A stretch of DNA of 64,000 bases from JABWBD01 sp040768665 (GTDB lineage: Bacteria; Planctomycetota; Planctomycetia; Pirellulales; Thermoguttaceae): positions 1 through 64,000 of the forward strand of contig JAXGMN010000020.1 in assembly GCA_040768665.1 (NCBI GenBank), written 5' to 3'. Positions 25,096 through 33,222 of this stretch are shown here, piece after piece (the stretch's first letter is position 1; each line of letters starts with the position of its first letter). A model generated the notes under the pieces. It worked only from the letters and a program-made list of their open reading frames with translations, had not been told where the DNA came from and did not search any database. The position numbers and the translations under genes are program-made.

Positions 25096-25384
25096 ATTCC
25101 TGACTCTGGCGCCGGCATTGGTGGCGGGCATGTCGCTCGGCGGCTTTTTTGGCCCCTTTGGTGGACGGTGCGAAGGGCCTTTCGTCGAGACGGCCGGCGC
25201 TTGGTTTCTCGGCAGCCTGCTGGTGCGAACGAGCATCGTCCTGGCAGGATTTTATGTTGTCTCCGGCGGCCGTTGGGACCGGCTCCTGGCCTGCCTGCTG
25301 GGATTTGTCATCGCGCGCCAGATCGCGACGCGGCTCATCGGCCGCCGGCCGAGCCCCACTCCTCCCCGGCGAAGGAGCCCGGTC
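25088..25384 (+). CDS. atpR: N-ATPase membrane protein AtpR (reads in frame into atpB)
   Basis: Small membrane subunit specific to N-ATPase operons. It starts MSEFLTLAPALVAGMSLGGF and has about three hydrophobic segments (FLGSLLVRTSIVLAGFYVVS, then LLACLLGFVIARQIATRL). In this sequence there is no stop codon: the frame continues without a break into the atpB start MRLSPDELIFW. In another frame the end reads RPPAEPHSSPAKEPGHAS followed by a TAG that overlaps the atpB start at 25393-25395. That looks like the natural AtpR end. So either a single-base indel lies late in atpR or this strain really makes an AtpR-AtpB fusion. atpB has its own AAGGAG site. Confidence 0.75.
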
Positions 25385-26080
25385 ATGCGTCTTAGTCCGG
25401 ACGAACTCATCTTCTGGCAATACGGCGTTTTCAAACTCAACGCCACCATTGTTTTCACGTGGGCGCTGATGTTCGTGCTGGCCGTGGGCGCGAGGTTGAT
25501 CACGCGCAACCTCTCCATCGGCCTGAAACGTGCCCGCTGGCAGAACGTTCTCGAAATCATCGTTACCACCATCGAGAAACAAATCGAGGAAGTGGGCCTT
25601 GCCCAACCGAGAAAGTATCTCGGCTTTCTGGGCACGCTCTTCCTGCTGATCGCCGCAGCCAGCCTCTCGACCGTCATTCCCGGCTACCAGCCGCCGACGG
25701 GCTCGCTGTCGACCACGGCTGCGCTCGCGCTGTGCGTGTTTGTGGCCGTGCCGGCATTCGGCATCCAGGAGCAAGGGGTGGGCGACTACCTCAAGGCCTA
25801 TGTGAAGCCGACGGTCATCATGTTGCCGTTCAACATCATCAGCGAGCTTTCCCGCACGCTGGCCCTGGCCGTGCGTCTGTTCGGCAACATGATGAGCGGG
25901 GCGATGATCATCGGCATCTTGCTGGCCATCACGCCCTTCCTCTTCCCGATCGTCATGACGGCGCTGGGGCTGCTCACCGGCATGGTGCAGGCCTACATCT
26001 TCTTCATTTTGGCCACGGTTTACATCGCCGCCGCGACGCGCGTCCGCGAGCCCAAGTCCGAACCCGAGACAGAGCGTTGA
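25385..26080 (+). CDS. atpB: N-ATPase F0 subunit a
   Basis: Stator channel subunit a of the membrane motor. 231 residues starting MRLSPDELIFWQYGVFKLNA. The essential arginine helix is present as ISELSRTLALAVRLFGNMMS, followed by the last two helices with GLLTGMVQAYIFFILATVYI. AAGGAG lies seven bases upstream of ATG 25385, supporting separate initiation even though the upstream atpR frame runs into it. Position after atpR and before atpE matches N-ATPase operons. Confidence 0.92.
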   Translation: MRLSPDELIFWQYGVFKLNATIVFTWALMFVLAVGARLITRNLSIGLKRARWQNVLEIIVTTIEKQIEEVGLAQPRKYLGFLGTLFLLIAAASLSTVIPGYQPPTGSLSTTAALALCVFVAVPAFGIQEQGVGDYLKAYVKPTVIMLPFNIISELSRTLALAVRLFGNMMSGAMIIGILLAITPFLFPIVMTALGLLTGMVQAYIFFILATVYIAAATRVREPKSEPETER

Positions 26081-26204
26081 ACCATGAACCGCGAACGGAG
26101 AGCGTGAGGTATCCCATGCCCCATCAAGAGAACCTGAAAGTCCGTACTTCCCAATAAACCCGATCGTATATCCCATTCAATCGTCTCACGAAGGAGACTC
26201 TCCT

Positions 26205-26486
26205 ATGGACAGCATGACAATCATTGCGGTGGCATCCATTGTGACCGCCGGCTTCACGATCAGCATCGGCTGCATTGGGCCGGCGCTGGGCGAAGGGCGG
26301 GCGGTCTCGACGGCGCTGAGTTCGCTGGCCCAGCAGCCCGACGCCTCGGCCACGATCACCCGGACCCTGTTCGTCGGCCTGGCGATGATCGAATCGACGG
26401 CCATCTACTGTTTCGTGGTCACCATGATCCTCATCTTCGCCAACCCCTTCTGGAATCACTTCATCGAGCAAACCGCGGGAGGGTAA
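26205..26486 (+). CDS. atpE: N-ATPase F0 subunit c (rotor ring)
   Basis: Hairpin proteolipid that forms the rotating c-ring. 93 residues with two membrane helices joined by LAQQPDAS. The ion-binding carboxylate lies in helix 2 within AMIESTAIYCF, where E, S, T and Y occupy the positions used for Na+ coordination in Na+-type c subunits. Helix 1 has GPALGEGRA, with a Glu where Na+ rings of the Ilyobacter type have Gln. The site therefore has two carboxylates, as in other N-ATPase c subunits. Whether the ion is Na+ or H+ cannot be told from this alone. AAGGAG precedes the ATG. Confidence 0.93.
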   Translation: MDSMTIIAVASIVTAGFTISIGCIGPALGEGRAVSTALSSLAQQPDASATITRTLFVGLAMIESTAIYCFVVTMILIFANPFWNHFIEQTAGG

Positions 26487-26490
26487 GCGC

Positions 26491-27345
26491 ATGCCGATCG
26501 ACTGGTTCACCGTCGCCGCCCAGGTGGTCAACTTCCTGATCCTGGTGTGGTTGCTGAAGCGATTCCTGTACAAGCCCATCCTCAATGCCATCGACGCCAG
26601 GGAGCAACGGATCGCCAATGAACTCGCGGAGGCTCACACCAAGCAGACCCAGGCCGAAAGCCAACGCGACGAGTTCCAGAAAAAGAACGAGGAGTTCGAC
26701 CGGCAGCGCGGCGAGCTTCTGAGCAAGGTAAAGGACGAAGCAAAAGCGGAACGCCAGCGGCTCATCGACGAAGCCCGCAAGGAATCCGACGCCCTTCGGG
26801 CCAAACGGCAGGAGGCGTTTCATCGCGAACAAGAGAACCTGAACGACGAGATCACCCGCCGAACGCAAAAGGAAGTGTTTGCCATCGCGCGGAAGACGCT
26901 GGCGGACCTCGCCGGGACGAGCCTGGAGGAACGCATGAGCGAGGTGTTCGCGGGCCGCTTGCGCGAGTTGGACGGCGAGGCGAGGGAAGGTCTCGCCAAC
27001 GCCCTGAAAACGCGTTCGGAACCGGTGCTCGTGCGGAGCGCCTTCGATCTGCCGCCGGAGCAACGGGCCGCGATCCGCGATGCGCTGGGCAAAATCTTCG
27101 CGGCCGACGTCCAGGTGCGTTTCGAGACCGCGCCGGACGTGATCAGCGGCATCGAACTCCTCGCCAGCGGACACAAGGTCGCCTGGAGCATCGCGGATTA
27201 TCTCGCGTCATTGGAAGAGAGCGTCGGCGAACTGCTGAAAGGAGAGTCCGAAGCCCAAGTGAAAACCGAGACCGGAGCTGAACCGCGAGCCGAGTCCCAG
27301 CCGGAGGTCGAAACTGAAGGGGCGGTTCCCGAGGAGGCGCAATGA
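26491..27345 (+). CDS. atpF: N-ATPase fused subunit b-delta
   Basis: Peripheral stalk subunit, 284 residues. An N-terminal membrane helix (VVNFLILVWLLKRFLYKPIL) is followed by a very long charged coiled coil (about residues 35-140). The last third (VLVRSAFDLPPEQRAAIRDA, then DVISGIELLASGHKVAWSI) resembles the C-terminal part of the delta/OSCP subunit. No separate atpH exists in this operon, which fits the b-delta fusion usual in N-ATPases. GGGAGGG lies upstream of the ATG and it starts 5 bp after atpE. The Glu-rich tail (ETEGAVPEEAQ) overlaps the atpA start by four bases. Confidence 0.9.
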   Translation: MPIDWFTVAAQVVNFLILVWLLKRFLYKPILNAIDAREQRIANELAEAHTKQTQAESQRDEFQKKNEEFDRQRGELLSKVKDEAKAERQRLIDEARKESDALRAKRQEAFHREQENLNDEITRRTQKEVFAIARKTLADLAGTSLEERMSEVFAGRLRELDGEAREGLANALKTRSEPVLVRSAFDLPPEQRAAIRDALGKIFAADVQVRFETAPDVISGIELLASGHKVAWSIADYLASLEESVGELLKGESEAQVKTETGAEPRAESQPEVETEGAVPEEAQ

Positions 27346-28839
27346 ACACGCCGGCCGATTCTCTGCAGCGCGTCTTCGATCATGCATTTGGCGGACTTCG
27401 CCGGGGGCGCGAAGCCTACACACCGCAACTCGTGCCGCACGAGGTGGGCGCCATCACCAGCGTCTCCACGGGCATCGCCCGGGTCTCCGGGCTTCCCGGC
27501 GTGGGCTTCGACGAGCTGCTGAACTTTCCCGGCGACGTGTCCGGCATCGCTTTCAACGTGGACGAGGACGAAGTCGGGGTCGTGCTGCTCGGCGAATACT
27601 GGCATCTGCAGGCGGGCGATGAAGTCCGGCGCACGGGCCGGGTCATGGACGTGGCCGTGGGCGACGGATTGCTGGGCCGGGTTATCGACCCGCTCGGCCG
27701 GCCGCTGGACGGCCGTGGGCCGGTGGCGGCCGGCGAGCGCCTGCCCATCGAACGCCCCGCTGCGCCGATCATGGACCGCGAGCCGGTCACCACGCCGCTG
27801 CAGACCGGAATTAAAGTCATTGATGCGCTCATTCCCATCGGGCGAGGCCAGCGCGAATTGATTCTCGGCGACCGGCAGACGGGCAAGACCGCCATTGCGC
27901 TCGACACCATCCTCAATCAGCGCGGCAAGGATGTGCTGTGCGTCTATTGCGCCATCGGCCAGCGCGCGGCTTCCGTGGCGAAGGCCGTGGCCATCCTCCG
28001 GGAAAAGGAGGCGATGGATTATACCGTCGTCGTCGTGACCGAGGGCAACGACCCACTGGGGCTCGCCTACATCGCCCTGTACGCCGCCACCAGCATCGCG
28101 GAGCATTTCATGGAGCAGGGCCGCGACGTGCTGATCGTCTACGACGATTTGACGCATCACGCCCGCGCCTATCGCGAGCTTTCTTTGCTGCTGCGCCGCC
28201 CGCCCGGTCGCGAAGCCTTTCCCGGCGATATCTTTATATCCATTCTCGCCTTCTGGAACGTGCTGTACGCACTGCGCAAGGATCTCGGTGCGGCTCGCTC
28301 ACGAGCGCTGCCGATCATCGAAACCGAATCGCAGAACATTTCCGCTTACATTCCAACCAACCCGATCTCCATCACCGACGGGCAGATCTACCTCTCGCCG
28401 TCGCTGTTCCACTGGGAGCAAGCGACCGGTCGACGTCGGCAAATCCGTTTCGCGCGCGTCAAGCGGCAAGGCACAACGGGCGGCCTACCGGGCGGTGGCG
28501 GCGATCTCAAGCTCGCCTACTCGCAGTTCGAGGAGCTTGAGACCTTCGCCTGGTTCGCCGCCCGGTTGATGACGACACGCGCAAGATCATCGAGCATGGA
28601 TGGCGAATCCGGCCTGCTGAAGCAGTCGGAATTCGACCAGTGTCCGTTCCCGCCCAAATCGCCGTCCTGCTGGCGTTGACCGCAGACCTTTTCGACGACG
28701 CATTGCTCGACCGGATGAACGATGCCGAGCAGGTGGTGCGCAGGGCCGCGGCGGAACCCCCGCGGAGGTGACCGAACGGTTGAGAGCCGCCGACAAGCTG
28801 AGCGACGAGGACGAAACATTCATCGAAAGCTGCCCGTAG
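27342..28839 (+). pseudogene. atpA: N-ATPase F1 subunit alpha, C-terminal part frameshifted
   Basis: Alpha subunit of the F1 head. The first 300 residues are normal: HEVGAITSVSTGIARVSGLP, Walker A GDRQTGKTAIA, VYCAIGQRAASVAKAV and VLIVYDDLTHHARAYRE. From about 28220 the coding sequence switches frame repeatedly. HSRLLERAVRTAQ, LPIIETESQNISAYIPTN, VDVGKSVSR, KAQRAAYRAVA, DLKLAYSQFEELETFA, DDDTRKIIEHGWRIR, VPAQIAVLLALTADLFDDAL and ADKLSDEDETFIESCP can all be found in order but in different frames, so at least five indels are needed. The uninterrupted frame ends at 28679 with a non-homologous tail. Either the gene is decaying or this stretch has local sequence errors. A truncated alpha would not form a working F1. 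Confidence 0.85.
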
Positions 28840-29032
28840 GCCGCTGGCGGAGTTCTCGTCCAGCCTGTTCCAAGTGTTGCCGATTCAGCCGTACCGCCAA
28901 TCCCAATCAAGGTAGGAGAATACCATGCAGATCCAGTTGGCCAAGTCGATCGAGAACACCTCGGCGGCTGCGCGATCAAAAGAGTCGCAGGAATGCCCCC
29001 TTCCAATCCGGGCCGGAACCGCCGGAGGAGTC

Positions 29033-29923
29033 ATGAGCGACACCACGGCGAGCCTGCGCCGAAAGATCAACAGCGCCGGAGATCTCCAATCCGTCGTCCG
29101 CACCATGAAGGCCCTAGCTGCCTCGAGCATCGGCCAATATGAGCAATCGGTCCGCGCGTTGGGCGACTACTATCGCACGGTGGAGTTGGGGCTGGGCGTC
29201 TGTCTCCGGCAGAGCGGTCCAGCGGCAAAGACCCCGGAGACAAGACCGGCGGATGCCGGTGCGATCGGCGCAGTCGTGTTTGGCTCCGACCAGGGATTGG
29301 TGGGCCAGTTCAACGATGCGGTGGCCGATCATGCGGTTCAAACCCTGAGAGTTCTGACGGACAAACCGCAGATCTGGGCGGTCGGCGAGCGCGTTTCTGC
29401 GCGTCTGGCGGACGCGGGCCTGCCGCCGGTCGGCCTCTTCGCCGTGCCGAATTCCGTCAAGGGCATCACCCCGCTCGTCGGCCAGATCCTCGTGGAAAGC
29501 GAGTCTCGCCGCAGCCGGGACGAGGTCGTCGGACTTCACCTCTTCTACAACCGCCCCACGTCCGGAGCCGTTTACGGGCCCGTCCATCAGCGGCTGCTGC
29601 CGTTGGACAAAACCTGGCGGCGCGAACTTACCGAGCTTCGCTGGCCGACGAAGAACTTGCCCGAGGTCCTGGGTGGCGTCGCCGCGACCTTGCCGGCTCT
29701 CATCCGCGAATATCTCTTCGTCTCGCTGTTCCGGGCATGCGCCGAATCCCTCGCGAGCGAGAACGCGAGTCGCCTGGCGGCGATGCAGCGCGCCGAGAAG
29801 AACATCGACGAATTGCTGGAGGAACTCAACGGGACATTCCATCGTTTGCGCCAAAGCGGGATCGACGCGGAACTGTTCGACGTCATCTCCGGCTTCGAAG
29901 CGCTCGGCGTGGAGCGGGAGTGA
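29033..29923 (+). CDS. atpG: N-ATPase F1 subunit gamma
   Basis: Central shaft subunit gamma, 296 residues. The N-terminal helix starts SLRRKINSAGDLQSVVRTMK with ALAASSIGQYEQSVRA, the core has VVFGSDQGLVGQFNDAV, and the C-terminal helix is RLAAMQRAEKNIDELLEELN followed by GTFHRLRQSGIDAELFDVIS. GGAGGAG lies just before ATG 29033. An upstream in-frame ATG at 28925 would add residues that look like leader sequence. It follows the atpA remnant and ends the operon in its usual place. Confidence 0.88.
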   Translation: MSDTTASLRRKINSAGDLQSVVRTMKALAASSIGQYEQSVRALGDYYRTVELGLGVCLRQSGPAAKTPETRPADAGAIGAVVFGSDQGLVGQFNDAVADHAVQTLRVLTDKPQIWAVGERVSARLADAGLPPVGLFAVPNSVKGITPLVGQILVESESRRSRDEVVGLHLFYNRPTSGAVYGPVHQRLLPLDKTWRRELTELRWPTKNLPEVLGGVAATLPALIREYLFVSLFRACAESLASENASRLAAMQRAEKNIDELLEELNGTFHRLRQSGIDAELFDVISGFEALGVERE

Positions 29924-29926
29924 TTT

Positions 29927-30106
29927 ATGTGGGGAGTCGAGTGGGTTGTAGTGGTGTGGCCTTACGTTGTCGCGGTGCTCAACCTGATCCTGTCGGTAGT
30001 GGCCTCGGGACACGCGGTACTCTCCAAACGCGACACCCGCGCAGCGATCGGCTGGGTGGGCGTGATCTGGCTCGCGCCCTTCCTCGGTGTGATGCTTTAT
30101 GTCTTC
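29927..30106 (+). pseudogene. 5' fragment of a cardiolipin-synthase-like gene
   Basis: About 58 residues matching the N-terminal membrane region (PLDc_N) of cardiolipin synthase-type phospholipase D proteins: MWGVEWVVVVWPYVVAVLNL, ILSVVASGHAVLSKRDTRAA and IGWVGVIWLAPFLGVMLYVF. After about 30106 the frame enters unrelated sequence, so both catalytic HKD domains are missing. Genes of this type are sometimes found just after N-ATPase operons, which supports the identification. The break coincides with the end of an oppositely oriented fragment. Confidence 0.65.
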
Positions 30107-30107
30107 C

Positions 30108-30350
30108 CCGCAGTATTTCCAAGATGGTCGTTCCGCCGGAGCCCTGGGCCTGGACCTCGCAGCGGATCTCCACGTTGCTGGCGCTCTCCAAGTTGCCCCG
30201 CTCGGTAATCTCGTGGATGAACTCGCCGCGCCGGACAACATGTAACGCGGGGCCAACCTCTTCGCCCGACCAGGGCCGGCTCGGCAGCACCGAGATTACC
30301 ATTGCAGGCATGATCAGCACGATCAAGATCGGGAGGAGGAGCCCTCGCAA
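30108..30350 (-). pseudogene. 5' fragment of a membrane-fusion (HlyD/RND adaptor-like) gene
   Basis: A minus-strand fragment of about 80 residues. It has a membrane anchor (MRGLLLPILIVLIMPAMVIS) and then HVVRRGEFIHEITERGNLES and ASNVEIRCEVQAQG, the first beta strands of periplasmic adaptor proteins of efflux or secretion systems. The match stops at about TTILEI (30110), exactly where the plus-strand cardiolipin synthase fragment also stops. Two genes truncated at one point, facing each other, mark a rearrangement joint or an assembly misjoin. The rest of the adaptor gene is not in the window. Confidence 0.55.
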
Positions 30351-30373
30351 CGAGAACGCAGCGCGGCGGGCAG

Positions 30374-30481
30374 ATACTGGAAGGGGTGCAATACGAAGAT
30401 CTCTACGAGGGGCAACAGGTGTCCTTCGTCGAGGGGCGTGGCCCCAAGGGACTGCGAGCAGAGCAGGTCAAGCCCGTCTGA
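30374..30481 (+). pseudogene. 3' fragment of a cold-shock-domain gene
   Basis: An open stretch reading ILEGVQYEDLYEGQQVSF and VEGRGPKGLRAEQVKPV before a TGA stop. This is the C-terminal half of a CspA-type cold shock domain (the 'EGQxVxFxxxxGxKGxxAxxV' pattern). The RNA-binding RNP motifs and the N-terminus are absent, and the sequence just upstream belongs to the adaptor fragment on the other strand. It is therefore a truncated remnant. Confidence 0.55.
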
Positions 30482-30580
30482 TCCGCAGGACGGCGAACCC
30501 AATTCTCGGGATCGTGGCGGCAGATACGGGGAACTGGTGGCTTCGCCTGAATCCAATCCCTCGAGTGTGGTACGGGCGGA

Positions 30581-30958
30581 CTACAGCTTGTGGTCTTCCT
30601 CTCCCTTCGATGCACATTGGACGCACGAAGCTGTGTAAGGAATAGCCTCAAGACGGGGTTTTGGGATCCTTGTGCCGCACTCCACGCACAGGCCAAAGCT
30701 GCCGTCCTCGATCCGCTTCAATGCCTCGTCGATCTGGCCGAGGGCGTGCTGCTCGTTCCCAAGCAAACTCAGCGTGAATTCCTGCTCGAAGTTGCCACTG
30801 CCAAGCTCCGCCAAATTGCTGGGCATGCTGGTGGTCTTGCTGCGGTCTTTGTTCAGGGCATTGTCTTCCATCTGAGTCATGTCGCCCTGGAGTCTTGCTC
30901 GCAGAGCGAAGAGTCTTTCTCGATAGAGCGTGAAATCAATCTTCATCATTCTCTGCAT
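30581..30958 (-). CDS. DksA/TraR family zinc-finger protein
   Basis: A 125-residue protein of the DksA/TraR family, which enters the secondary channel of RNA polymerase to modulate initiation. The N-terminal half forms a coiled coil (LYRERLFALRARLQGDMTQM); the middle has LAELGSGNFEQEFTLSLLGN and EALKRIEDGSFGLCVECG. The C-terminal C4 zinc finger is CVECG...SCVQC. The coiled-coil tip has a single clear acidic pattern rather than the full DxxDxA of DksA, so it may be a DksA-like variant. It starts at 30958 (MQRMMKIDF); internal Met codons are also possible. The gene is the last of a minus-strand series of small genes. Confidence 0.85.
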   Translation of the reverse strand: MQRMMKIDFTLYRERLFALRARLQGDMTQMEDNALNKDRSKTTSMPSNLAELGSGNFEQEFTLSLLGNEQHALGQIDEALKRIEDGSFGLCVECGTRIPKPRLEAIPYTASCVQCASKGEEDHKL

Positions 30959-31038
30959 TCTCTGAACCCTAGCTTTGACAGATCGGCGTGCGATCCTGGC
31001 CAGTGGCGGAGGTGCCGGTCATGTCAAGCATGGCGAGT

Positions 31039-31365
31039 TTAGCTTGGGGTCATTGGTGGGCTTGTCGCCCGGAGCAAACCGGCGATTTCGTCGCGGCCTT
31101 CCTGGACAGCAATGTCTCGCGCCGTTCGCCCTTTTCGAGTTTGAGCCTCCATTGCGGCTCCGGATCTAAGCAGCACCTGGACCACTTCGACGTGGCCCCT
31201 CGCGGCTGCCCACATCAGCGCAGTGAAGCCGCCCTCACTCGCCGAGTCGGGATTGACACCGGCTTCGAGCAGCGTCCGGACCAGATCCGTACGCCCCTCC
31301 TCAGCCGCAAGAATCAAGGCTTTCTCTTTTCTCTGCGCCAAGTGCAGCATAAGTCGTCTGAACAT
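31039..31365 (-). CDS. ankyrin repeat protein (108 aa)
   Basis: A short protein made almost only of ankyrin repeats, a protein-protein binding fold. Repeat 1 is ALILAAEEGRTDLVRTLLEA with GVNPDSAS; repeat 2 is GFTALMWAAARGHVEVVQVL with LRSGAAMEAQ; repeat 3 is GRTARDIAVQEGRDEIAGLL. No signal peptide is visible, so it is probably cytoplasmic. The start at 31365 (MFRRLMLHLAQRKEKA) gives a short basic lead-in. Partner unknown. It lies between the DksA-like gene and a TPR protein on the same strand. Confidence 0.85.
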   Translation of the reverse strand: MFRRLMLHLAQRKEKALILAAEEGRTDLVRTLLEAGVNPDSASEGGFTALMWAAARGHVEVVQVLLRSGAAMEAQTRKGRTARDIAVQEGRDEIAGLLRATSPPMTPS

Positions 31366-31391
31366 GATGTTTTCCCATCGTCTTCATTGGC

Positions 31392-31748
31392 TCATCCTCG
31401 CCGCGACTCAAGCCCCTTGGCCTTGGCCAAATCTCGCTCGGCATTGGCCCATCTGCCGGTCTTCCCATAGATCTCTCCGCGAAGGCGATAGGCGTTTACA
31501 CCTTCCGGATTCAAACGGAGGACTTCCGTGCAGTCGGCAAGGGCTCGCTCCATTTCGCCCCTGTGCGCATAGGCGCATGCGCGAGCGAAGTAGGCATTGG
31601 CCAGGGCCGGGCAGAGCCGGATTGCCGCGGTGAAACTGTCGACGGCCTGCTCGGACCGCTCGTTCTTCAGGTGTTCGATGCCCTGCTCGATCTGCTCGGC
31701 CGCGCGCCGATGACTTTCCCCGTCGGATGATTCTTGTTCGTTGTTCAT
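31392..31748 (-). CDS. TPR repeat protein (118 aa)
   Basis: A small tetratricopeptide-repeat protein. From about residue 15 come HRRAAEQIEQGIEHLKNER, then SEQAVDSFTAAIRLCPALAN, AYFARACAYAHRGEMERALA, DCTEVLRLNPEGVNAYRLRG and EIYGKTGRWANAERDLAKAK, that is, about three TPR units. ATG 31748 was chosen because the upstream open frame (to 31886) does not look like protein. TPRs are binding scaffolds; no enzyme domain is attached. It is close to the ankyrin gene, and both belong to the small minus-strand cluster. Confidence 0.82.
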   Translation of the reverse strand: MNNEQESSDGESHRRAAEQIEQGIEHLKNERSEQAVDSFTAAIRLCPALANAYFARACAYAHRGEMERALADCTEVLRLNPEGVNAYRLRGEIYGKTGRWANAERDLAKAKGLESRRG

Positions 31749-31842
31749 TTCCCAGTGGGATCGAATATCGTCATGCCCCAGGTTATTCCACGGGTTTACC
31801 CATTCACTACCGGGCATGGCGAAACACAGGGCTCTGTCCCCG

Positions 31843-32200
31843 TCATTTTCCGTGGACGCGACGCTGCACATCCGTTTCCAGAACACCGAAGGCGCCCTCG
31901 TGCCGCCGGATGGTCATTTCCAGGACTTGGAGCAGTCGTTTTGCGGTGAACAGATTCACGATGATTCGCTGATTGGTCACGATCGGCTGGGTCGGCACGC
32001 CGACCGGCTGAGGGTTGAGCCCGAAGTCGAGGATCAACTTCTTCCGGAGTGCCGATGACGCGGCAGAAATTGGCGTACATGGCGACCGCCTGGCGATCAT
32101 CGATTTCCACATTTGCTGCTCGTGGGGCGGGAGACGGCACTTCCTCAGACGCGGCGCCGCGTGGGGGCGAGGTCGACCCTTCTTGTGGATTGTTCAACAT
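31843..32200 (-). pseudogene. DUF3467 protein with a single-base frameshift
   Basis: DUF3467-family protein of unknown function, interrupted by one extra base. The first frame starts MLNNPQEGS at 32200 (GGAGG six bases upstream) and includes VEIDDRQAVAMYANFCRVIG and TPEE. The second frame continues with LILDFGLNPQPVGVPTQPIV, TNQRIIVNLFTAKRLLQVLE and MTIRRHEGAFGVLETDVQRR. Removing the G near 32035 restores GTPEEVILDFGLNPQP as in intact relatives. It is either a young pseudogene or a sequence error. A copy of the shared promoter motif lies 61 bases upstream. Confidence 0.8.
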
Positions 32201-32260
32201 TAAAATCCTCCGCTTTGTTTCAACACCGCTCTGCCCGCCAGTTTCAGATTTATTTCCTGC

Positions 32261-32298
32261 ACCTACACATATTGTATCTCCAAGACCGTGTTCTGCAA
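32261..32298 (-). promoter_or_regulatory. shared promoter/leader motif, copy 3 (DUF3467 gene)
   Basis: On the minus strand: TTGCAG, a 16-bp spacer and TACAAT, followed by ATGTGTAGGT. The 20-base block GAGATACAATATGTGTAGGT differs at one base from copy 1 at 17784-17803. It lies about 60 bases before the DUF3467 start. Confidence 0.6.
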
Positions 32299-33222
32299 GC
32301 GATTCGGGGAAGATTCCAACGAAAGACGGGGATCTCTGGACTTTATGGTCGATTACTGTACAGGATGCATTCACCTGGAGTTATCCACACCCCTATCCAG
32401 GTGCCTCGCTGAAAGCGAAGGGTACGCAGGTAATTGCCAGCACCGGGGTGCTGCAATCGTCGGATTTCGCAGCACAACGGATCCGAGTATGCCCGCCGCG
32501 CTCTTGCGGGTGAGAACGTATCGATATAAGATGAGGCACGGACGGGCAATCTCCCTTGCTGCCGACCTCTTGGCCTCATCGCCGGTTTCCCTTCCAAGCG
32601 TGTCTTTTTCGCTTGAGGCTGGAAAGGAGAAAGCCGTGAATGACCGATCGGTCCTGCCGGCGATGGATGGTCCGAGAGTGCATAACGGCGTCCCGACGTG
32701 CAAGTACATTGCTCTGCATTGGTGCAGGCTTGTTGGGTCGTGTCTCGGCGTTTTTCCGTTTCCGTTACCGAGGGGTAGGAACCGCCCTGTGGTCAGACGC
32801 CGAGCGCGTCTGGCTGGGACGGGAGACGTTTCTTCATTGGGCCTTCTGGGACGCCGACATCAACATCCCGTGGGTGGTGGCTACGACCGCAAGACGCTCC
32901 CGGCGACAAAGATGAGTTACGCGAAGTGGTGCGCGCGGAGTTGGTATCCTATTGGGCAGCATGTGTGGACTGTCTACCGCAGAAAAAGTCTCCCGGGTGG
33001 TGGCCGCTACCCTAAATCGCATGAACTTGTTCGTCCGCGATCAAGAACTTCCAGAACCAATTGCACGGGACGAGCAGGCAACCAATACTCCACACGCACT
33101 TTGCAGCAACCACGACAAGTTTGGCCCGACTGGCCCAGTGCCTCGGACGCGGCCGTTTCGTCGTGAGCGAATCGTCGCAACTGAGGCGCGGGCAAGAAGA
33201 CGTCGAACTCCAGGAGGTTCCC
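32299..33222. other. 924-bp region without a firm gene; possible decayed ORF
   Basis: No convincing gene. On the plus strand, a frame from 32640 gives LLCIGAGLLGRVSAFFRFRY and RETFLHWAFWDADINIPWVV, then stops at 32915. One frame over, the sequence continues with GDKDELREVVRAELVSYW and ends at about 33015. The two parts read like one frameshifted coding sequence but I recognise no family. A single perfect DnaA-box-like TTATCCACA (32381-32389) is present and is likely chance. No repeat element was recognised. Confidence 0.35.

Noticed and set aside
32381..32389. Perfect DnaA box (TTATCCACA), possible replication origin
   Set aside because: Only one box, no cluster of boxes, no AT-rich unwinding region and no dnaA or dnaN nearby.
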